Made by a program: the position numbers and the translations under genes
In this document: positions 35,169 through 46,056 of the stretch, piece by piece
Layout of the letters: every line of letters starts with the position of its first letter
Position numbering within the stretch: the first letter of the stretch is position 1
The notes under the pieces: model-generated
Told to the model about the DNA's origin: nothing
Databases searched by the model: none
What the model saw: the letters and a program-made list of their open reading frames with translations, nothing else
Assembly: GCF_021173675.1 (NCBI RefSeq)
Contig: NZ_JAIHON010000001.1
Coordinates: forward strand, 62,001-126,000
Length of the DNA stretch: 64,000 bases
Direction: 5' to 3'
Source of the DNA: Streptomyces lincolnensis
GTDB lineage: Bacteria; Actinomycetota; Actinomycetes; Streptomycetales; Streptomycetaceae

Positions 35169-36419
35169 TCAGAACCGCCCGGAGCCCCGGTACAGCTCCA
35201 GTTCGCCGTCCAGTTCGAGGGCGAGCACCGTGGCGTGCGGGTCGAGGTCCGCCGAGGACGGCGGGTCGATCCACAGCACGCCGACCGCCTCGTGGAGGCC
35301 GCCGACGACACGGTGGGCCAGTTCGGTCCCGGTGCCGAGGACGGTGACCCTGCGGACCTTCGTGGCCAGGCCCCGGACGCCGATCTCGGCGCGCGGGATG
35401 TCGTAGACCGTGAGGTAGAGGGTGCGGCGGTCGGCGGAGAGGGTGCTGGGGCCGTAGTGGTGGCCGGCCGGGAGGCCGCGCCCGGTGCCGTAGACCGCGT
35501 CCGCGTGTCTGCGGATCCACTCCCCCAGGCCTTCGAGGCGCTCCACCTGCGGCGGCGGGATGGTGCCGTCCTCCATCGGGCCGACGTCCAGGAGCAGGTT
35601 GCCGCCCCCGCCGATGGTCTCGGTGAAGTAGCGGATCAGCTGGGACAGCGACTTGTGGTTGTGGTCGTGGTGCTGGTACCCCCACGAGTCGTTGATCGTC
35701 AGGCACAGCTCCCAGGGGCCGTCCGGCGGCACGATGGGGGCGCCCTGCTCGGGGGTGGCGTAGTCGCCCTCGCTGAGCATGCGGGCGTTGAAGACGACCT
35801 CGGGCGAGTAGGAGCGGATGAGCGCGGCGAGTTCCGGGATGCGCCACTGCTCCTCGCTGCGGTCCCACTCGCCGTCGAACCACATCAGGTCGGGCCGGTA
35901 GCGGGAGGCCAGTTCGCGGATCTGGCCGTCGCGGTAGGCGATGAACCGCTCCCAGGCGTCGAGGTCCTCATCCTCGGCGGCGACCTCGGAGTAGCGGTTG
36001 TCCTCCTGCTCCGGCGGGCGGCCCGGCTTGCGCGTGGAGGCGTAGTCGGGGTGGTTCCAGTCGGAGTGCGAGTAGTACAGGCCGACCTTGAGGCCCTTCT
36101 CGCGCAGGGCTTCGGCGTAGGGACCGATGTAGTCCTTGCCGAGGTTGAGGTCGCCGTAGGCCGTGTCCCACAGGGCCACGCCGTCGTGGTGACGGCTCGT
36201 CAGCACGGCGTACTTCGCCCCGGCCCGGGCGAACAGGTCCGCCCAGGCCGCGGGGTCGTACTTGGCGCCCGTGAAGCGTTCCAGCTGGGACATGTACCGC
36301 TCGTGCGGGACGATGTCGTCGTAGAACGACCAGGACTCCTGGACGCCGTCGACGGCGTAGATGCCCCAGTGGACGAAGATCCCCAACTTGGCGTCGGTGA
36401 ACCAGGGTTGCATGCTCAC
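35169..36419 (-). CDS. GH29 alpha-L-fucosidase
   Basis: 416 aa from GTG at 36419, placed eight bases after GGAGG; an ATG two codons later is possible. The TIM barrel shows FVHWGIYAV near 15-23, SRHHDGVALW near 75-84 and the nucleophile aspartate D182 in DLMWFDGEWD. A small C-terminal beta-sandwich follows. No signal peptide, so it acts on imported glycans. It follows the GH38 mannosidase with a two-base gap. Together they suggest breakdown of fucose- and mannose-containing oligosaccharides, such as N-glycan or fungal/plant glycan pieces. Confidence 0.9.
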   Translation of the reverse strand: MSMQPWFTDAKLGIFVHWGIYAVDGVQESWSFYDDIVPHERYMSQLERFTGAKYDPAAWADLFARAGAKYAVLTSRHHDGVALWDTAYGDLNLGKDYIGPYAEALREKGLKVGLYYSHSDWNHPDYASTRKPGRPPEQEDNRYSEVAAEDEDLDAWERFIAYRDGQIRELASRYRPDLMWFDGEWDRSEEQWRIPELAALIRSYSPEVVFNARMLSEGDYATPEQGAPIVPPDGPWELCLTINDSWGYQHHDHNHKSLSQLIRYFTETIGGGGNLLLDVGPMEDGTIPPPQVERLEGLGEWIRRHADAVYGTGRGLPAGHHYGPSTLSADRRTLYLTVYDIPRAEIGVRGLATKVRRVTVLGTGTELAHRVVGGLHEAVGVLWIDPPSSADLDPHATVLALELDGELELYRGSGRF

Positions 36420-36421
36420 GG

Positions 36422-39466
<3,045 letters not shown>

Positions 39467-39510
39467 GAGAAGTCTCCAGGAGGGAGCGAAGCGTCAGTGG
39501 GAGGGAGGAT

Positions 39511-39524
39511 GGAAAGCGCTTTCC
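39511..39524 (-). promoter_or_regulatory. Perfect LacI-type operator before the mannosidase-fucosidase operon
   Basis: GGAAAGCGCTTTCC is a perfect 14-bp palindrome with the central GCGC common in streptomycete LacI operators, followed by a further AGCGCT at 39531-39536. It lies 45 bp before the mannosidase start. No LacI gene is nearby, so the regulator would be encoded elsewhere. Confidence 0.65.
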
Positions 39525-39534
39525 GGCGGAAGCG

Positions 39535-40872
39535 CTACTTAAGGTACGCCAGGCCCGGGTGCACCGAGGTGTACCCCTCGACCAGCCTGCGGGCCACACC
39601 CACGGAGTCCACCAGCGGGTGCAGCGCGAAGGCCTTCACAGCCGTCGCCCTGGCCCCGGACTCGGCCGCGGCCAGCACCTCCCGCTCGACCGCCTTGACC
39701 GAGCAGACCAGGCCGGTGGCGTGGTCGGGCAGCGGGGCGACGGAGACCGGGTGCGCGCCGTTGGCGTCGACCAGGCAGGGCACCTCGATGACGGCGTCCG
39801 TGTCGAGCACCGAGAGGGTGCCCTGGTTGCGGACGTTGAGGATCAGCGTGGTGCGCTCGTCGCGGGCGATGGCCCGCATCAGGGCGAGGGCGACCTTCTC
39901 GTAGCCGCCGGAGAGGTCGTCGGCGTCGCGTTCGCCCGCGCCGGCGGTCTCCCGGTTCTCCGACATGTAGGTGGCCTCGCGCTCGGCGCGGGTGCGGTCC
40001 CAGGCCGTCAGGGCGGCGGCGTCGGCGCGCCGCATCTCCTCGTAGAAGCGGGCCTGCTGGTCGGCGAGGAAGGCGCCGCGGGTCTTCTCGGCCTGCTGGT
40101 AGGCGCGGACGGCCTCGCGGTTGAAGTAGTAGTAGTGCAGGTACTCGTTGGGGATCGCCCCCAGGGACTGGAGCCAGTCGACGCCGAAGAGCTTGCCCTC
40201 CTCGAAGGAGCCGAGCAGATCGGGGTCGGCGAGCAGCCGCGGCAGCTCGTCCCGGCCCGCGATCTTCAGGCCGCGGACCCAGCCGAGGTGGTTGAGGCCG
40301 ACGTAGTCGATCCACGCCTCGTTCGGGTTGGCGCCGAGTACGCGGGCGATACGGCGGCCGAGGCCGACGGGTGAGTCGCAGATGCCGATGACGCGGTCGC
40401 CGAGGTGGCGGGACATGGCCTCGGTGACCAGGCCCGCCGGGTTGGTGAAGTTGATGACCCAGGCGTCGGGAGCGAGCCGGGCCACCCGCCGGGCGATGTC
40501 CACGGCCACGGGGACCGTGCGCAGGCCGTAGGCGATGCCGCCCGCGCCGACCGTCTCCTGGCCGAGCACGCCCTGGTCGAGGGCGACCCTCTCGTCGTTG
40601 GCGCGGCCCTGAAGGCCGCCGACGCGGATCGCCGAGAAGATGAAGTCGGCGCCGCGCAGGGCCTCGTCGAGGTCGGTCGTGGTCGTCACCGTGGGGGCGT
40701 CGGCGACGGTGGCCGCCTGCTCGGCGAGGACCCGGCCGACCGCGGAGAGGCGGCCGGCGTCGAGGTCGTGCAGGACGACCTCGGTCACCCGGCCCTCGCC
40801 GCGATCCGTCAGCAGCGCCCCGTACACGAGCGGGACCCGGAAGCCGCCGCCGCCAAGAATCGTCAGTTTCAC
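39535..40872 (-). CDS. GH4 family glycosidase (6-phospho-beta-glucosidase-like)
   Basis: 445 aa from GTG at 40872, overlapping the DeoR stop (GTGA). The NAD-binding motif is LGGGGFRVP (6-14). Metal ligands are C165 (GICDSPVGL) and H195 (GLNHLGWV), with NFTNPAGLVTEAM between. GH4 enzymes use NAD+ and Mn2+ in a redox-elimination mechanism. Relatives hydrolyse 6-phospho-beta-glucosides, but some accept non-phosphorylated sugars. No PTS gene is present here; a PfkB kinase is. Confidence 0.87.
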   Translation of the reverse strand: MKLTILGGGGFRVPLVYGALLTDRGEGRVTEVVLHDLDAGRLSAVGRVLAEQAATVADAPTVTTTTDLDEALRGADFIFSAIRVGGLQGRANDERVALDQGVLGQETVGAGGIAYGLRTVPVAVDIARRVARLAPDAWVINFTNPAGLVTEAMSRHLGDRVIGICDSPVGLGRRIARVLGANPNEAWIDYVGLNHLGWVRGLKIAGRDELPRLLADPDLLGSFEEGKLFGVDWLQSLGAIPNEYLHYYYFNREAVRAYQQAEKTRGAFLADQQARFYEEMRRADAAALTAWDRTRAEREATYMSENRETAGAGERDADDLSGGYEKVALALMRAIARDERTTLILNVRNQGTLSVLDTDAVIEVPCLVDANGAHPVSVAPLPDHATGLVCSVKAVEREVLAAAESGARATAVKAFALHPLVDSVGVARRLVEGYTSVHPGLAYLK

Positions 40873-41654
40873 GCTTGAACCTTTCCTGCCAGGACCATCT
40901 CGACGCCCGCCTCCTCCAGGGAGGAGCGGGTCGTCGCGTCGACCGGCGCGTTCGTCACCACCATGTCCAGGTCCTCGGGACCGCAGACCTTCGCCATGCC
41001 CGTCCCCGGGAACTTCGCCTGGTCGGCGAGGAGGACGACCTTGTCGCTCGCCTTGATCATGGCCCGTTTCACCGGCACCTCGACGACCGTCGTGTCCATC
41101 ACCTGCCCACCGGGGCGCACTCCACTGGTGCCGAGGAAGAGCCAGTCGGCGTGCAGCTGGCGCAGGTTGTCCTCGGTGAGGAAGCCGACCAGGGAGCGGT
41201 ACTCGCGGCGGACCATGCCGCCGAGCAGCACCAGTTCGATGCCCTCGTCGTCGGCGAGTTCCTCGTAGACCACCAGGTTGCTGGTGATCACGGTGAGGCG
41301 GCGGCCGTGCAGCTGCCGGGCCAGGCGGTAGGCGGTGGTGCCGATGTCGAGCAGCACGGACTGGCCGTCGGCGACCAGCCCGGCGGCCCGGGCGGCTATG
41401 GCGTCCTTCTCGGCCACTCTGACCTCGGCGACCTCGTCGAAGGGCTGGTCGCCCTCCTCCACGACCGCGCCGCCGTGGACCCGGGTGAGCAGCCCCTCCT
41501 CCTCCAGCTTGACGAGGTCACGCCGAATGGTGGCGGGGCTCACACCGAGCTGCTCGGAGAGGTCGGTCACGGCCGCGGGGCCGCCCGAGCGCAAGGCCCG
41601 CAGGATGAGTTGGTGTCGTCGTTCAGCCAGCACGCCGTGAACACTACTCGTCAT
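40869..41654 (-). CDS. DeoR family sugar regulator
   Basis: 261 aa from ATG at 41654; a TTG two codons upstream is also open. The HTH is at residues about 10-60 (RRHQLILRALRSGGPAAVTDLSEQLGVSPATIRRDLVKLEEEGL). The DeoR effector domain has the sugar-phosphate motif LLDIGTTAYRLA and ending CGPEDLDMVVT. It responds to phosphorylated sugars in this family. It is co-transcribed with the GH4 gene and divergent from the kinase-importer operon, so it likely controls both. Confidence 0.9.
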   Translation of the reverse strand: MTSSVHGVLAERRHQLILRALRSGGPAAVTDLSEQLGVSPATIRRDLVKLEEEGLLTRVHGGAVVEEGDQPFDEVAEVRVAEKDAIAARAAGLVADGQSVLLDIGTTAYRLARQLHGRRLTVITSNLVVYEELADDEGIELVLLGGMVRREYRSLVGFLTEDNLRQLHADWLFLGTSGVRPGGQVMDTTVVEVPVKRAMIKASDKVVLLADQAKFPGTGMAKVCGPEDLDMVVTNAPVDATTRSSLEEAGVEMVLAGKVQA

Positions 41655-41689
41655 CTTCAATCATTTCCATGCTCACTTCTGCTTAGGTA

Positions 41690-41718
41690 TTGACCAATGT
41701 CGCCGATCGGCGCACGAT
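41690..41718 (+). promoter_or_regulatory. Promoter with embedded 12-bp palindrome before the kinase operon
   Basis: TTGACC (41690-41695) and CACGAT (41713-41718) are separated by 17 bp. The spacer contains the perfect palindrome CGCCGATCGGCG (41701-41712). A repressor bound there would block the promoter; DeoR, encoded just opposite, is the natural candidate. Confidence 0.45.
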
Positions 41719-41760
41719 TCCGGTCATCGAAATTGACGAGTTTTGACGAGAGGTGCTCGC

Positions 41761-42876
41761 GTGGATGACGACCGGCCCGAGGTGCTGCTGACCGGGCTGC
41801 TCTTCTACGACCTCGTCCTGACGGGTCTGGGAAGGCCGCCGACACCGGGCGAGGAGATCTGGACGGACGGCATGGGCAGCGGCCCCGGCGGCATCGCCAA
41901 CCTGGCGGTCGCCACCTCCCGCTTCGGCCTCAGGACCTCCCTGGCCGCCGTCTTCGGCGACGACTTCTACGGCGCCCACTGCCAGGAGATCCTGGCCGGC
42001 CAGGAAGGCGTCGACCTCTCGCTCTCGCGCGTCGCGGACGGCTGGCACACCCCCGTCACCGTCTCCCTCGCCTACGGCACGGACCGGGCCCTGGTCACCC
42101 ACGGCCAGGAACCGCCGTACTCCCAGGACACGCTGATGGGCGACCCGCCCGAGGCGCGCACCGCCCTGGTGCACCTGGAGGCCGAGCCGCGCGCCTGGAT
42201 CTCCAAGGCCGCCGCGAACGGCACGCAGATCTACGCCGACGTCGGCTGGGACCCCACCCAGCGGTGGTCCACCGACCTCCTCGACCAGCTCGCCCTGTGC
42301 CACGCCTTCCTCCCGAACGAGACCGAGGCGATGGCCTACACCCGCACCGACAGCGCGGTCGCGGCGCTCGGCACGCTCTCCGAGCTGGTGCCGGTCGCCG
42401 TGGTCACGCGGGGCGGGGACGGCGCGGTCGCCGTCGACCAGACGACCGGCGAGTACGCGGACGTCCCGGCCCTGGCCGTCGACGTCCTGGACGCGACGGG
42501 CGCCGGTGACGTCTTCGGCGCGAGCTTCGTCGCGGCCTCCCTCGGCGGCTGGCCACTGGAGGAACGGCTGCGGTTCGCCGTCCTGTGCGCCGGACTGTCG
42601 GTACGGCACCACGGAGGCGCCCTGGCGGCCCCCGGCTGGTACGGCGTCGACCGCTGGTGGCGCTCGCTCACCGACCCCGACCTGAAGCGGACCTACGGCT
42701 TCCTGGCGGACCGCATCCCGGCGGACGTCGGTCCGCCGGTCCAGCACGCGCCGATCACCCCACCGGCCCGGCCCACCCCCCTCGCGCCGCCCACCCCCTC
42801 GGCCGAGCACTCCCCCGTCGCCCCACCGACACCGCACTCCCCCGTCGCCCCACCCGACACCGCACGGCAGCACTGA
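41761..42876 (+). CDS. PfkB family carbohydrate kinase with proline-rich tail
   Basis: 371 aa from GTG at 41761 behind GAGAGG; a TTG at 41743 is the longer option. The kinase has the N-terminal GGIANLAVATSRFG block and the C-terminal DATGAGDVF with catalytic D250. It phosphorylates a sugar, substrate unknown. The last 45 residues are Pro-rich and include a tandem nine-residue unit (HSPVAPPTP, HSPVAPPDT) encoded by a 27-bp direct repeat at 42807-42860. Such a tail is not part of the family. Confidence 0.88.
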   Translation: MDDDRPEVLLTGLLFYDLVLTGLGRPPTPGEEIWTDGMGSGPGGIANLAVATSRFGLRTSLAAVFGDDFYGAHCQEILAGQEGVDLSLSRVADGWHTPVTVSLAYGTDRALVTHGQEPPYSQDTLMGDPPEARTALVHLEAEPRAWISKAAANGTQIYADVGWDPTQRWSTDLLDQLALCHAFLPNETEAMAYTRTDSAVAALGTLSELVPVAVVTRGGDGAVAVDQTTGEYADVPALAVDVLDATGAGDVFGASFVAASLGGWPLEERLRFAVLCAGLSVRHHGGALAAPGWYGVDRWWRSLTDPDLKRTYGFLADRIPADVGPPVQHAPITPPARPTPLAPPTPSAEHSPVAPPTPHSPVAPPDTARQH

Positions 42877-42965
42877 TCGCAAGCCCCCCAAGCAAGCCCC
42901 TCCAAGCCCCCCCCACAAGCCCCTCGTACGCACGTCCCGAAAAGATCCGAAAGGCGGTGGGAGCT

Positions 42966-44252
42966 GTGCGGCTCTCACGAAGAGGCCTGCTCCGCGCGGG
43001 CCTGGCCGGTACGGCCGCCACGGCCCTGGGCGGCCTGGCATCCGGCTGTGCCGTTCCGACCGGCTCGACCGGCCGGAACATGGTCCTGTGGTACTGGAGC
43101 GGTGGTCTGAGCGACACCGTCGTCAAGAACGCCAAGGCGCGGTACGACAGCTCCGTCGACCTCCAGCCCATCCAGATCGGCGGCCAGTACCGCTCCAAGC
43201 TCATCACCACGATCACCGGCCGGGCCCACATCCCCGACATCGCGGGGCTCAAGGGCGAGGACATGGCCGCCTACCTGCCGAACGCGGACCAGTTCATCGA
43301 TCTGCGGACGCTGGGCGCGGAGAAGTACCGGAGCCAGTACCTGTCCTGGAAGTGGGACCAGGGCATCGCCGACGACGGCACCATGGTCGGCTTCCCGATC
43401 GACTGCGGACCGGTCGCCCACTACTACCAGTTCGAGATCTTCCGCAAGGCGGGACTGCCGTACGAACCGGCCGACGTGACCAAGGAGTTGAACACCTGGG
43501 AGAGCTTCTTCGCCGCGGGTGAGCAGCTGAAGAAGCGGATCCCGGGGACCATGCTCCTCACCGACGTCAACTCCGTCTTCGAGAACGTCGTGCAGCAGGG
43601 CGCCCAGCGGTACGTCGACAAGGACCGCCACTTCATCGGCGACCGGGAACATGTGCGCCGGGCCTGGGCGCTCGCGGTGGAGGCCAAGCGGCGCAAGATC
43701 GTCTCCGACCTGGTCAGCGGCACCCCGGACCAGCTGTCGGCCATCCAGGACGGCAAGCTGCCGAGCCAGCTGAACGCCTCCTGGGCCTCCTTCGACATCA
43801 AGAACGGCGTGCCGAAGACCAAGGGCAGGTGGCGAGTGGCGCAGATGCCGGTCCGGCCCGCCAACAGCGGCGGCTCGTTCCTGTCGATCACCAAGTCGTG
43901 CCGGGAGCCCGAGCGGGCCTTCGAGATCATCACCTGGATGCTCAACGCCTCCAACCAGGCGCAGGGTTACGTGGACGCGGGTCTCTTCCCCTCCACGCCC
44001 GCCTCCTACGGCCTGAAGCAGATGCAGGAGTCCGACCCCTTCTTCGGCGGCCAGGTCACGACCGACATCTTCGGTCCCGCCGCGCAGAAGATCGTGGTCG
44101 CCTACAACAGCCCGTTCGACATCGCGCTCGGGCAGCCCCTCAAGGACGAGATCAAGAACGTCGGCGTCCTCGGCAAGGACCCCAAGAAGGCCTGGAGTGA
44201 CGCCATGAGCAAGTGCCGTCGCATCGCGAAGCACCTGGGGGTGAGCTACTGA
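42966..44252 (+). CDS. Sugar ABC transporter substrate-binding lipoprotein
   Basis: 428 aa from GTG at 42966 after GGGAG. A twin-arginine motif (SRRGLLRAG) and lipobox (LASGC) show export and lipid anchoring. The body is a family 1 sugar-binding protein (VLWYWSGGLSDTVVKNAK, YRSKLITTITGRAHIPDI, GFPIDCGPVAHYYQFEIFRKAG, WESFFAAGEQLKKR). It feeds the two permeases that follow. By context the ligand is an oligosaccharide with galactose, mannose or fucose. Confidence 0.92.
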   Translation: MRLSRRGLLRAGLAGTAATALGGLASGCAVPTGSTGRNMVLWYWSGGLSDTVVKNAKARYDSSVDLQPIQIGGQYRSKLITTITGRAHIPDIAGLKGEDMAAYLPNADQFIDLRTLGAEKYRSQYLSWKWDQGIADDGTMVGFPIDCGPVAHYYQFEIFRKAGLPYEPADVTKELNTWESFFAAGEQLKKRIPGTMLLTDVNSVFENVVQQGAQRYVDKDRHFIGDREHVRRAWALAVEAKRRKIVSDLVSGTPDQLSAIQDGKLPSQLNASWASFDIKNGVPKTKGRWRVAQMPVRPANSGGSFLSITKSCREPERAFEIITWMLNASNQAQGYVDAGLFPSTPASYGLKQMQESDPFFGGQVTTDIFGPAAQKIVVAYNSPFDIALGQPLKDEIKNVGVLGKDPKKAWSDAMSKCRRIAKHLGVSY

Positions 44253-45202
44253 TGGCCGTCCTCGAGCAGACCCCGCCCGCCGTGGCGCAGCCCTCCCCGT
44301 CACAGCCCAGAAAGGGCTGGCGCAAGTACTGGCACCTCTACGCCGCGATCTCCCCCTTCTACCTGATCTTCCTCGGCTTCGGCCTGTTCCCGGTCGGCTT
44401 CTCGCTCTACCTGTCCTTCCACCGCTGGGACGGACTCGGCACGATGGAGTGGGCCGGGCTCTCGCAGTACCAGTACCTGCTGAGCGACAGCGACTTCTGG
44501 AACTCGATCGGCAACACGATCATCATCTGGGCGCTGGCCACCTTCCCCATGATCTTCCTGGCGATGGTCACGGCCGTGATGCTCAACTCCGCGGTCCGGT
44601 TCAAGGGCCTGTACCGCGTCGCGTACTTCCTGCCGAACGTCACCTCGGTCGTCGCGATCGCGATCGTCTTCGGCTCGATCTTCTCCACCAACGCCGGCAT
44701 GGTGAACGCCGTCCTGCACGCGGTGGGGATCGACCAGGTGGCGTGGCTGAACACGCCGTGGGGCATCAAGGTCACCATCGCGGCCCTGATGACCTGGCAG
44801 TGGACCGGCTACAACGCCATCATCTTCCTCGCCGGACTGCAGACCATCCCGAGCGAGCTCTACGAGGCGTCGCGCGTGGACGGCGCCGGCCCGATCCAGA
44901 CCTTCTTCCGGATCACGCTGCCGCTGCTGCGGCCCACGCTGCTGTTCGTGCTCGTCGTCTCGACGGTCACCGGCCTGCAGAGCTTCTCCGAACCGCAGGT
45001 GCTGCTCCAGACCTCCTCCAACGACTCGACGTTCGCGGGCGGTCCGGGCCACTCGGGCCAGACGATGGTCCTCTACTTCTTCCAGCAGACCTTCGACAAC
45101 AACGACTTCGGGTACGGAGCCGCGGTGGCGTGGGGCATCTTCCTCGTCGTCGTCCTCTTCTCGATCATCAACTGGCGCCTCGTGCAGCGCCGCGGCGACT
45201 AG
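44252..45202 (+). CDS. Sugar ABC transporter permease, MalF type
   Basis: 316 aa. ATG overlaps the binding-protein stop (TGATG). About six membrane helices; the EAA loop is EASRVDGAGPIQTFFRITLPLLRP near residue 210. No ATPase in the operon. Confidence 0.92.
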   Translation: MAVLEQTPPAVAQPSPSQPRKGWRKYWHLYAAISPFYLIFLGFGLFPVGFSLYLSFHRWDGLGTMEWAGLSQYQYLLSDSDFWNSIGNTIIIWALATFPMIFLAMVTAVMLNSAVRFKGLYRVAYFLPNVTSVVAIAIVFGSIFSTNAGMVNAVLHAVGIDQVAWLNTPWGIKVTIAALMTWQWTGYNAIIFLAGLQTIPSELYEASRVDGAGPIQTFFRITLPLLRPTLLFVLVVSTVTGLQSFSEPQVLLQTSSNDSTFAGGPGHSGQTMVLYFFQQTFDNNDFGYGAAVAWGIFLVVVLFSIINWRLVQRRGD

Positions 45203-45216
45203 GAAGGGCGCGCATC

Positions 45217-46056
45217 ATGGCTTCCATCAAGGGATCCCGCCGCAGAGGGATCGCGCTGCACCTCCCGCTGGTCATCGGCACCCTGATCTCGGCCTTCCCG
45301 TTCTACTGGGCCGTGATCATGTCGACGCACAGCTCCTCGGAGATCTTCGCCTACCCGCCCAAGCTGCTGCCGGGGACGCACTTCCTGGAGAACGTCCGCA
45401 ATCTCTTCGACGCCATCGACTTCTTCGGGTCGATGTGGAACTCGCTGCTGGTCGCGACGGCGGTGACCTTCCTGGTCCTGCTCTTCGACTCGCTGGCGGC
45501 CTTCGTCTTCGCCAAGTTCGAGTTCCCGGGCAAGAACGCGCTGTTCGGGCTGCTCATGGTCATCTTCATGGTGCCCGCTCAGCTGTCGGTCATCCCGCAG
45601 TTCGTGATCATGGCGAAGATCGGCTGGATCGGCTCGATGACCGCGCTGATCGTGCCGGCGGCGGCCAACGCCTTCGGCATCTTCTGGATGCGCCAGTACA
45701 TGAAGAGCGCCATCCACGACGAACTGCTCGACGCCTCCAAGCTCGACGGCGCGAACTTCCTGCGCCAGTACTGGCACGTGGCGCTGCCGGTGGTCCGCCC
45801 CGGTCTCGCCTTCCTCGGCATCTTCACCTTCATGGGCCAGTGGAACGACTTCGCCTGGCCCCTGATCGCCCTCACCAACCCGGACAACGTCACCCTCCAG
45901 GTCGCGCTGTCCCAGCTCAACGGCACCCACGGCACCACCGACTACGGCATCGTGATGACCGGCGCCCTGCTCGCCCTCGTCCCGCTGCTCATCGTGTTCG
46001 CGCTCGGCGCCAAGCAGATCATCGGCGACCTCGCCAAGGGGGCCGTACGCGGATGA
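45217..46056 (+). CDS. Sugar ABC transporter permease, MalG type
   Basis: 279 aa, with an AGGAAGGG ribosome site. Six membrane helices; EAA loop DASKLDGANFLRQYWHVALPVVRP near residue 175; typical end ALGAKQIIGDLAKGAVRG. Its stop overlaps the start of the beta-galactosidase gene (ATGA), which ties transport to cytoplasmic cleavage. Confidence 0.93.
   Translation: MASIKGSRRRGIALHLPLVIGTLISAFPFYWAVIMSTHSSSEIFAYPPKLLPGTHFLENVRNLFDAIDFFGSMWNSLLVATAVTFLVLLFDSLAAFVFAKFEFPGKNALFGLLMVIFMVPAQLSVIPQFVIMAKIGWIGSMTALIVPAAANAFGIFWMRQYMKSAIHDELLDASKLDGANFLRQYWHVALPVVRPGLAFLGIFTFMGQWNDFAWPLIALTNPDNVTLQVALSQLNGTHGTTDYGIVMTGALLALVPLLIVFALGAKQIIGDLAKGAVRG

Noticed and set aside
42877..42926. CAAGCCCC repeat between kinase and importer genes as a regulatory array
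   Set aside because: Low-complexity C-rich spacer with irregular spacing; better explained by slippage.
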